From the NCBI GenBank assembly GCA_016285335.1, contig JAEEQO010000105.1:1-9675 (forward strand): a stretch of 9,675 nt of DNA, given 5' to 3'. Each line of letters begins with the position of its first letter. Position 1 is the stretch's first letter. This DNA is from Victivallales bacterium. GTDB taxonomy: Bacteria; Verrucomicrobiota; Lentisphaeria; Victivallales; UBA1829. The translations under genes were made by a program, and so were the position numbers. Of the stretch, positions 1 to 6,473 are shown in pieces. The notes below the pieces were generated by a model. It was not told the origin of the DNA. It worked only from the letters and a program-made list of their open reading frames with translations, and did no database searches.

Positions 1-144
1 CTGGTGATGGCCGCACTCATCGCGGAGGCCCGCCGCCGCAGGGAAGAAGAAGTCTATTCGATCGACGCATCGCTTTGTTTCTGCTGCGGCAAATGCTACG
101 CCGCATGCCCGCTGGAACGCAAGGAGAAACACCATGAAAAATGA
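1..144 (+). CDS. C-terminal end of an iron-sulfur protein (5' truncated by window edge)
   Basis: Frame 1 is open from the first base to the TGA at 142-144 and gives 47 residues. It has a charged Arg/Glu-rich helix followed by a [4Fe-4S] signature, CFCCGKCYAACP at residues 26-37. The ligands are Cys26, Cys29, Cys32 and Cys36, with an extra Cys28 and the usual Pro after the last Cys. Only one cluster motif is visible. The next gene starts inside this one (11-bp overlap), so the two are co-translated. The motif supports electron transfer; the family cannot be fixed from the tail. With an NAD(P)H diaphorase two genes downstream, one guess is a GltD/NfnB-like flavoprotein with a C-terminal cluster; a stand-alone ferredoxin-type subunit is equally possible. 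An ATG at position 7 is in frame but has no Shine-Dalgarno in view, so it is read as internal. Confidence 0.72.
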   Translation: MVMAALIAEARRRREEEVYSIDASLCFCCGKCYAACPLERKEKHHEK

Positions 145-1825
145 CGAAATACGCCGGACGCTCCGGTTTCTGCAATGGACCGCCCTGACCTTCATCCTCG
201 TGCTCGGGGTGCTGCTGACATACGACATGGTCCGAAGCCGCGCCCCGCTGAAACAGGCGCAGGACGAACTCGCCGCCCTGAAACAGCAGGACCTGGCGGA
301 CGCGGAACTTGCGAAGACCGTGCGCGACCTGGATTATCTGTACCGTGCGACCTATTTCCAGACGACGGACAAACAGCGCCGCGGCGTGCTCCTGCTCGGC
401 ATCGCGTTCTTCGTGCTGTGCGGCCTCTTCGGCGCGGAAATGTTCTGGTTCGCCCCGAAACTGAAAGTCCCGCGCGGCGCAGCGTCCGTACCGGAAAAGG
501 AACGCCGCCAGCTGCTCATCTTCGCGTCCTGCGGGATCGTGGTGCTGGCCGTCGCGCTCATCGTCCTGCGCGCCGTGCTCGTCCCGGCGGAGAAGAAACC
601 CGTTCAGGCCGCCTCGGGAGACGCCGGAACGCAATCACAGCCCGGCGAGGTAAAACCGATTCAGACCGAAACCATCGACCTTCTTGCCGCGCTTGAGGCG
701 GAAAAGACGCAGTGGCCGCAGTTCCGCGGCTCCACGCTGCCGAACTCGAACGCACTCCCAGAGAAATGGGATTTCCAGCAGAAATGGACCAGCCCGATCG
801 CGCTCCCCGGCAACAATTCGCCGGTCGTGTGGGACGACCTCGTGTTCGTCTCCGGCAGCGACGGCAAGACCGGTGCGGTCTTCTGCTATGACGCCAACTC
901 CGGCGGGCTCAAATGGAAGGCGGAGACGCCCCCGGCGACAACGAAACCCGAGGTCACCGAGGACACCGGTTACGCCGCGCCGACCATGTGCGCGGATTCG
1001 AAGCGCGTCTATGCGGTCTTCGCCACGGGCGAGGTGCTCTGCCTCGCCCACGACGGCACGAAACTCTGGCACAGGCAGCTCCCCGATCCGGCCATCATGT
1101 ACGGGTACGCGGCCTCGCCGCTGCTGATGGGCGACAAGCTCGTCGTGCAGTACGACCTGGACGAATCGCAGACGCTCTTCGCGCTGAACGTGTTCACCGG
1201 CGAAACCGTGTGGAAAAACGAACGCGACGCCTCGGCCTCGTGGTCGTCCCCGAAGGGGCTCGTAGTCGACGGCAAAGGCATGATCTTTACGGCGGGAAAC
1301 GAGCTCGCCGAGCTTTTCGACCTCGAAACCGGCGAAGAGCTCTGGTGGCTGGAGTGCATGGGCGGCGAGGTGGCGGCATCCGCGTCCGCCCGCGACGGAA
1401 AGATCTTCTTCTCGAACTCCGGCGCGTTCACCGGCGCGTTCAGCGCGAGCGACGGCGAGATTCTGTTCCAGAACGAAGAATCCCCTGCCCCGGATGTGGC
1501 GTCCGCCGTGCTCTTCGGCGACCAGTATCTGCTGTTCGGCAGCGGCGGCACGATCATCGCGATCGACGCGACGGACGGACATGAACTTTACGAGGCGGAC
1601 CTCGACAACGGCTTCTACGCCTCGCCCGTCGCGGTCGGCGGGAAGATCGTGGCGGTCGACCTCGACGGCGTGCTCTACAAAATGGAACCGGAAGAGGATA
1701 AAATCGAAATCGAGGACAAATTCGAACTCGGCAAAAAAGTCGTCTGCGTCCCGGCGTTCCACAAAGGAAACATCATCCTCCGCACGGACGATAACGAGCT
1801 CATCTGCCTGGAGGCGAAGCCATGA
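134..1825 (+). CDS. Membrane-anchored BamB/PQQ-like beta-propeller protein
   Basis: This 563-residue protein has a perfect AAGGAG (121-126) 7 nt before its ATG. Three hydrophobic segments are seen at about residues 12-30, 84-106 and 126-150. Between the first two lies a charged, helical, probably coiled-coil stretch (about 35-75) ending in a DYLYRATYF-like motif. The positive loop 107-125 argues for a cytoplasmic N-terminus, so the rest would be periplasmic. After a linker, WPQFRGS (194-200) opens a beta-propeller running to the C-terminus. Its roughly 40-60-residue blades carry VFVSGSDG, CYDANSGGLKW, LFALNVFTGETVW, LFDLETGEELWW and IIAIDATDGHELY. WPQFRG-type openings are typical of the PQQ-like/BamB superfamily, mostly protein-binding scaffolds rather than quinoenzymes. 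No haem motif or catalytic residue is seen. It overlaps the diaphorase gene by 4 bp, which suggests a membrane or docking partner for it (inference). Confidence 0.88.
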   Translation: MKNDEIRRTLRFLQWTALTFILVLGVLLTYDMVRSRAPLKQAQDELAALKQQDLADAELAKTVRDLDYLYRATYFQTTDKQRRGVLLLGIAFFVLCGLFGAEMFWFAPKLKVPRGAASVPEKERRQLLIFASCGIVVLAVALIVLRAVLVPAEKKPVQAASGDAGTQSQPGEVKPIQTETIDLLAALEAEKTQWPQFRGSTLPNSNALPEKWDFQQKWTSPIALPGNNSPVVWDDLVFVSGSDGKTGAVFCYDANSGGLKWKAETPPATTKPEVTEDTGYAAPTMCADSKRVYAVFATGEVLCLAHDGTKLWHRQLPDPAIMYGYAASPLLMGDKLVVQYDLDESQTLFALNVFTGETVWKNERDASASWSSPKGLVVDGKGMIFTAGNELAELFDLETGEELWWLECMGGEVAASASARDGKIFFSNSGAFTGAFSASDGEILFQNEESPAPDVASAVLFGDQYLLFGSGGTIIAIDATDGHELYEADLDNGFYASPVAVGGKIVAVDLDGVLYKMEPEEDKIEIEDKFELGKKVVCVPAFHKGNIILRTDDNELICLEAKP

Positions 1826-4752
1826 CGGACGCTCCCGCTCCTCATGTCGACCTCATCGACCCGCTTCTGCCGGAGCTGATCGCGCTTCAGCGGCGCGACC
1901 GCTGCCTGCTGCCGGAGCCGATGGCCGAACTCGCCGCCCGCCTGAACGTGCCGCTGAACCGCGTGTACAGCGTGGCGAGCTTCTACCAGGCGTTCCGCTT
2001 CACTCCGTGCGGCAAACACCAGATCAAGGTCTGCGTCGGCGCCGCCTGCTACGTGAAGGGCGCGGAGCACGTTTACGAGGCGTTCCGCAAGCATCTGAAC
2101 ATCCCGGACGGCGGCGACACCTCGCCCGACGGACTTTTCACGGTCAGCAAGGTTGCCTGCCTCGGCTGCTGCATGCTCGCCGTGGCGGTCCAGATCGACA
2201 AACACATCTTCGGCCACGTCGTGCCCGGCACGGTCGGGACCGTGGTGAAGGACTTCCTGCGGATGGTCCGCGAGGAGGAGGCGTCCGGCGCAAACGCGGC
2301 GGAGGAATCCTCAAACGAAAAACGCCAGCCGGAAATCCGCATCTGCCGGTGTTCCTCCTGCCGGGCCGCCGGGAGCGGACGCATCTTCGATGCTTTTGAG
2401 GAAGAACGCCGCAGCGGCAAGTTCGACTACAAGGTGAAGGAAGTGGGCTGTCACGGCATGTCCTACCGCGCGCCGCTGGTCACGGTCGTGCTGGAAAACA
2501 ACATCTTCCACTACGACAACGTGCAGGAATACGACGTGCGGCAGATCGTGGCGCAGCATTTTTCCACGCGCGAGCTCGGCTGGAAGAGCCGGGCGTTTCT
2601 GGACGCCTTCTACAGCCGCAGATCGCAGGGCTGCATGAAGCTCGCGGACCTTCCGCCCGAGCTCGACAAACTTCGCCTCGTGACCCGGAACAGCGGCATG
2701 GACGACCCGGAATCGCTCGACGACTACAAGGTGCACGGCGGATTCGCCGCGCTCGAACGTGCGTTCGAAATGACTCCGGCGCAGATCGTAGCGGAATTGA
2801 AAACATCCAAACTGCGCGGACGCGGCGGCGGCGGGTTCCCGACCGGGGAGAAATGGCGCATGGCGCTGGAGGCCCCGGGCGACCGGAAGGTCGTGATCTG
2901 CAACGCCGACGAGGGCGACCCCGGGGCGTTCATGGACCGCATGCTGATGGAGTCGTACCCCTACCGCGTGCTTGAGGGCATCCTGATCGCCGCCCGCACC
3001 ATCGGCGCGAAGCTCGCCATCATCTACATCCGCGAGGAGTATTCCCAGGCGGTTTCCGTGCTGGAACGCGTGATCGCGAAGCTCCGCGCATCCGGTATTT
3101 TCGAGCGGATCGCACCCGGCTTCGACCTCGTGCTGTTCCGCGGCGCGGGGGCGTTCGTCTGCGGCGAGGAAACGGCCCTGCTGGAATCCATCGAGGGGCG
3201 CCGCGGCATCCCGCGCAAACGCCCGCCCTTCCCCGTGAACGGCGGCCTCCGCGGCCTCCCGACGCTGATGAACAACGTGGAAACGTTCGCGTGCGTCCCG
3301 ATCATCCTCGCGGACGGCGGTGCGGCGTTCAACGCAGTCGGCACGGACGAGTCCCACGGCACGAAAGCCTTCGCCCTCGCCGGGAAAGTCCGTCACGGCG
3401 GCCTGATCGAGGTGCCGATCGGCATCACCATCGACGAGATCGTGGAGCAGTACGGCGGGGGCGCGGAGAAAAACCATACCGTAAAGGCCGTCATGATCGG
3501 CGGTCCCTCCGGCGGATGCATTCCCCGGAGCCACTTCGACATCCGGGTCGACTACCAGACCCTTCAGAAAAACGGCGCCATGATGGGCTCGGGCGGCCTC
3601 ATCGTGATCGACGAATCCGACTGCATGGTCGATATTTCCCTCTATTTCCTGCGATTCCTGCGCAACGAATCCTGCGGCAAGTGCGTGATGTGCCGCGAGG
3701 GCGTCGCCCACCTCTGCGACCTCGTGGAATCCCTCACGCGCAAGGGACCGAAGCCGCCCGGACTGCTCGACCGCATCGAAGACCTGGCGCGGCAGATCCA
3801 GAAGGGCTCGCTCTGCGCCCTCGGCCGCACCGCGCCGAACATGGTGCTGAGCGCGCTGCACGAGTTTCACAGTGAATTCGAGGCGCACCTCGACAACGAG
3901 TGTCCCGCCGGAAAGTGCATGGAGCTGACCGAGTTCCGGATCACCGACGACTGCATCGGCTGCACCAAGTGCATCCAGGCGTGCGCCGCCGGAGCAATCG
4001 AATGTGAGCCGCTGGAAAGCGCCCGCATCCTCTCCGAACAGTGCGTCCGCTGCGGCGTCTGCCGGAGCGTCTGCCCCGAACACGCCGTCGTGAACCCATG
4101 CCGCGAACGCCCCGAGCAGGAACTGCCGTTCCCGGAGGAAAAACACGCCGCGCCCGTCGAGGGGGACGTGATCGTGATCGACGGCACGGAACATCCGTTC
4201 GTGCCCGGCCGCACCATGCTGGATTATGTGAAACTGCCGACTTTGTGCTGGCTGGAACAGGGCGGAACGGGCGCGCACTGTATGGTCTGCGCCGTGTGGG
4301 ACGCCGTGCTTGCACGGTTCGTGCCCGGCTGCGAACAGCTCATCCAGCGCGGACACATTTACGAAACAGATTCCGACCGCGTCAAAGCATTCCGAAAAGA
4401 GGCGCTGTCCCTGATGCTGGTGCGCCACGATTTCCGCTGCGGTTCCTGCGCCGCGAAGGGCAAATGCAAGTTCTTCGCGCTCGTCCGCGAATACGGCGCG
4501 AAGAAACCGAAAAATGAACTGAGCTTCCCCTTGCCCGTCGAAACGCCGCACCTCGTGTACGATGCCGGAAAGTGCATCCTGTGCCAGCGGTGCGTCGGCG
4601 TGTCGCACGAAAAGCTCGCCGTTCACAACCGCGCCGACCGCGCCGTCATCTCGCCCGGTCCCGACGGCTGGGAAGCACTGGACGCGGACACCGCCGCGGC
4701 CGTCTGCGGCGTCTGTCCGACCGGGGCGCTGGCCCTGAAAAATTGGAGCTGA
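1822..4752 (+). CDS. Fused NAD(P)H diaphorase: NuoE/HydC + NuoF/HydB + 2x[4Fe-4S] + NuoG/HydA N-terminal domain
   Basis: This is a 976-residue cytoplasmic fusion. (1) Residues 1-150 are NuoE-like, with a four-Cys thioredoxin-like [2Fe-2S] site: Cys71, Cys76, Cys113, Cys117. (2) Residues 171-250 are a second thioredoxin-like domain of the HydB/HymB type with Cys175, Cys180 and Cys210; the expected fourth Cys is Ser214. (3) Residues 280-690 are the NuoF core: GRGGGGFPTGEKW (333-345) and NADEGDPGAF (361-370) for FMN and NAD(P)H, then an SLBB-like region, and Cys618, Cys621, Cys624 and Cys665 for an N3-type [4Fe-4S]. (4) Two ferredoxin motifs follow at Cys711-721 and Cys741-751. (5) Residues 782-972 resemble NuoG/HoxU/HydA: a [2Fe-2S] site (Cys809, 820, 823, 837), a His-Cys [4Fe-4S] (His869, Cys873, 876, 882) and a last ferredoxin unit (Cys918, 921, 924, 965). 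The protein stops there, with no H-cluster, Ni-Fe or Mo domain. It should oxidise or reduce NAD(H) or NADP(H); the partner acceptor is unknown. GGAGG (1810-1814) precedes the ATG by 7 nt, and the ATGA overlap couples it to the upstream gene. Confidence 0.93.
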   Translation: MTDAPAPHVDLIDPLLPELIALQRRDRCLLPEPMAELAARLNVPLNRVYSVASFYQAFRFTPCGKHQIKVCVGAACYVKGAEHVYEAFRKHLNIPDGGDTSPDGLFTVSKVACLGCCMLAVAVQIDKHIFGHVVPGTVGTVVKDFLRMVREEEASGANAAEESSNEKRQPEIRICRCSSCRAAGSGRIFDAFEEERRSGKFDYKVKEVGCHGMSYRAPLVTVVLENNIFHYDNVQEYDVRQIVAQHFSTRELGWKSRAFLDAFYSRRSQGCMKLADLPPELDKLRLVTRNSGMDDPESLDDYKVHGGFAALERAFEMTPAQIVAELKTSKLRGRGGGGFPTGEKWRMALEAPGDRKVVICNADEGDPGAFMDRMLMESYPYRVLEGILIAARTIGAKLAIIYIREEYSQAVSVLERVIAKLRASGIFERIAPGFDLVLFRGAGAFVCGEETALLESIEGRRGIPRKRPPFPVNGGLRGLPTLMNNVETFACVPIILADGGAAFNAVGTDESHGTKAFALAGKVRHGGLIEVPIGITIDEIVEQYGGGAEKNHTVKAVMIGGPSGGCIPRSHFDIRVDYQTLQKNGAMMGSGGLIVIDESDCMVDISLYFLRFLRNESCGKCVMCREGVAHLCDLVESLTRKGPKPPGLLDRIEDLARQIQKGSLCALGRTAPNMVLSALHEFHSEFEAHLDNECPAGKCMELTEFRITDDCIGCTKCIQACAAGAIECEPLESARILSEQCVRCGVCRSVCPEHAVVNPCRERPEQELPFPEEKHAAPVEGDVIVIDGTEHPFVPGRTMLDYVKLPTLCWLEQGGTGAHCMVCAVWDAVLARFVPGCEQLIQRGHIYETDSDRVKAFRKEALSLMLVRHDFRCGSCAAKGKCKFFALVREYGAKKPKNELSFPLPVETPHLVYDAGKCILCQRCVGVSHEKLAVHNRADRAVISPGPDGWEALDADTAAAVCGVCPTGALALKNWS

Positions 4753-4758
4753 CCCGCC

Positions 4759-5838
4759 ATGAAGTTTTTTCGCATCGCCCTGCTGATCGTCCTGTTCCTG
4801 CTTGGGACAGCCTGCCTCGTGTGGTATTTCATGCTGAAAGATTCCCCGGATGATACGGAGGAATTACAGGGTTCCGGCGTGCTCCTGACGGACACGTCCC
4901 CGCTCGGCGAGCTTTCGGTCCTGTCCGACGGGAAAACGCTGGCCGCCGGAAACGCACGCGGCGAAGTCGTGTTCCTCCGTCCGGGCGAGCCCGTGCGGAC
5001 CGTTTCCGTGTCGGAGATTTCGATTTCCGCCCCGGTCGCGGAGTTCAACGGCGTGTGCTACGTCGGCGACGAAAGCGGCACGTTCGCGGCGTTCACGCCG
5101 GACAAAGGCGTGCTGTGGACCTTCCGCGCGGGCAACCAGATCACGGGCGGCGCGGTGCGCGATTCCGACGGCCTCGTCTGGTTCGGGTCCCACGATCATT
5201 CGCTGTACGCGCTGGACGCCTCCGGCAAGCTCGTTCACGAGGTCGAATGCGGCGGGCAGATCAACGGGACTCCGGTATTCGACGGATCCTTCGTGTATCT
5301 GGGCAGCTGCGACGGCAAACTCCGCAAGGTCGACATCCGCACGGGCGAGGTCGTCAAGTCGCTGGATTTCGAGTCCTACATCCCGGAAACTCCGGTCCTG
5401 TCCGACGGCGTGCTGTATATCCTCACCCACGGCGGCGAGCTCGCGGCGGTCAACGCCGACAGCTTCGAGGTCCTGTACCGCGTCAAAACCGAAAACGCCT
5501 TTTTCACCTCGCCGTTCGTGACCGAGTCCGACATCTTCCTGACGGACTCCAACGGAAAGGTCCACGTTCACAAGCGTGCGGACGGCTCGTTCATCGCCGA
5601 TCTGCCGTCCGACGATTCCCTGAACCCGATCTGCACCGGCTTGGACCGCGGCGTCTACACGATTTCCCGCCGGGGCCGCCTGAGCTTTTTTGAGGCCGGA
5701 AGCTGGAAACAATATGTCATCGCGGAGTTCCCGTCCGACTTCAAATCCGGCGTGACCTTTGCGGGAAACATCCTTGCCGTCTCCGACGAATACGGCAATG
5801 TCTTCTACGCCGAAAAAAAAAGGAGCCATGAACCATGA
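4759..5838 (+). CDS. Envelope-anchored PQQ/BamB-like beta-propeller protein (second, shorter)
   Basis: This 359-residue protein begins 6 bp after the diaphorase stop, with GGAG at 4745-4748. The N-terminus MKFFR plus a hydrophobic stretch (about residues 5-26) is an uncleaved anchor or signal sequence. The GTAC around Cys19 is a poor lipobox: -3 is Gly and hydrophobic residues follow the Cys, so a lipoprotein is unlikely but not excluded. The rest is a chain of roughly 40-residue beta-propeller blades, recognisable from VCYVGDESGTFAAF, VWFGSHDHSLYALD, VYLGSCDGKLRKVDIRTGEVV and LYILTHGGELAAVNADSFEVL. No metal-, haem- or quinone-binding motif is seen, so a binding or scaffold role outside the cytoplasmic membrane is likeliest. 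It overlaps the ABC ATPase gene by 4 bp, suggesting it serves the transporter. The gene ends with an A9 run (5813-5821) that runs into the AAGGAG of the next gene. Confidence 0.85.
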   Translation: MKFFRIALLIVLFLLGTACLVWYFMLKDSPDDTEELQGSGVLLTDTSPLGELSVLSDGKTLAAGNARGEVVFLRPGEPVRTVSVSEISISAPVAEFNGVCYVGDESGTFAAFTPDKGVLWTFRAGNQITGGAVRDSDGLVWFGSHDHSLYALDASGKLVHEVECGGQINGTPVFDGSFVYLGSCDGKLRKVDIRTGEVVKSLDFESYIPETPVLSDGVLYILTHGGELAAVNADSFEVLYRVKTENAFFTSPFVTESDIFLTDSNGKVHVHKRADGSFIADLPSDDSLNPICTGLDRGVYTISRRGRLSFFEAGSWKQYVIAEFPSDFKSGVTFAGNILAVSDEYGNVFYAEKKRSHEP

Positions 5839-6473
5839 ACCTGACTGTCTCCAATCTGACCAAGACGTTCACGCGGGCGGATGAGCGCATCGAGCTGTTC
5901 CGCGATTTTGATTTAACTTTGAACGCGGGCGAGGCGCTGACCGTGCTCGGGCCGTCCGGCAGCGGCAAGACCACGCTTCTTCGGATGATCGCCGGACTGG
6001 AACCGCCCGACGACGGAACGATATTGTTCGACGGCAAAAACATGTTCGAGATGTCCCCCGAGGAACGCCGCGCATTCCGTCTGCGCCACATCGGATTCGC
6101 CGACCAGTACGCCCGGATGCTGCCTCAGCTCACCGCGCTGGAAAACGTGCAGATCCCGGCGGCGGGTGAAGGCAAGGACTGCTCCGCCCGTGCAAAACAG
6201 CTGCTTGAGGAGTTCGGCCTCGGCAAACGGATTGACCATTTCCCGTCCGAGCTCTCTGGCGGCGAGCTTCAGCGGGCCGCTCTGGCGCGCGCGCTGGTCC
6301 TCGAACCGGAGTTCCTGCTGCTGGACGAGCCGACGTCCGCGCTCGACGCCGCCCGGACCGATTCCATGCTTGAACTCCTCCAACAGGTCAACCGGACGCA
6401 CGGGACCGCGATCCTGATGGTCACGCACAACACCCGCGTCCTGGACTTCTTCCCCCGGTCGGTGAGCTTATGA
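5835..6473 (+). CDS. ABC transporter ATP-binding protein, LolD/MacB-type
   Basis: At 212 residues this is the usual length of a LolD/FtsE-like ATPase. All nucleotide-binding motifs are present: Walker A GPSGSGKTT (39-47), Q-loop Gln91 followed by the family-typical LPQLTALENV (96-105), ABC signature LSGGE (140-144), Walker B FLLLDEPT (160-167), D-loop SALD (168-171) and switch His198. It should power the FtsX-type permease encoded next, in the cytoplasm at the inner membrane. These systems move lipoproteins, peptides or other substrates out of the inner membrane, or transmit force to envelope enzymes, rather than importing nutrients. The start is chosen because AAGGAG (5820-5825) sits 9 nt upstream and the ATG overlaps the previous stop (ATGA). 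The ATG at 5828 is in another frame. It also overlaps the permease start by 4 bp. Confidence 0.95.
   Translation: MNLTVSNLTKTFTRADERIELFRDFDLTLNAGEALTVLGPSGSGKTTLLRMIAGLEPPDDGTILFDGKNMFEMSPEERRAFRLRHIGFADQYARMLPQLTALENVQIPAAGEGKDCSARAKQLLEEFGLGKRIDHFPSELSGGELQRAALARALVLEPEFLLLDEPTSALDAARTDSMLELLQQVNRTHGTAILMVTHNTRVLDFFPRSVSL

Noticed and set aside
134..1825. PQQ-dependent dehydrogenase
   Set aside because: Only the propeller fold repeats are seen. I find no adjacent-cysteine pair, cytochrome CxxCH motif or catalytic Asp/Glu context typical of true quinoprotein dehydrogenases, so a BamB-like scaffold fits better.
2311..4626. 771-residue open frame on the minus strand opposite the diaphorase gene
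   Set aside because: It is a shadow of GC-rich codon use. The plus strand has unmistakable cofactor motifs throughout, and the antisense product shows no recognisable domain. The same applies to the long antisense frames at 635-1762, 4864-5829, 6269-7363 and 7370-8290.
1822..4752. [FeFe]-hydrogenase
   Set aside because: The C-terminal part resembles HydA only in its iron-sulfur wire domain. The protein ends at residue 976 without the H-cluster cysteine motifs.
4759..4840. Lipoprotein signal peptide with Cys19
   Set aside because: The box reads GTAC with Gly at -3, and the residues after the Cys stay hydrophobic, so a membrane anchor is more likely.
5813..5821. A9 run at the end of the second propeller gene as a programmed slippage site fusing it to the ATPase
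   Set aside because: A -1 slip puts reading in the ATPase frame but meets TGA at 5829-5831 before its ATG; a +1 slip enters the wrong frame. The run is better explained as Lys codons merging with the Shine-Dalgarno.
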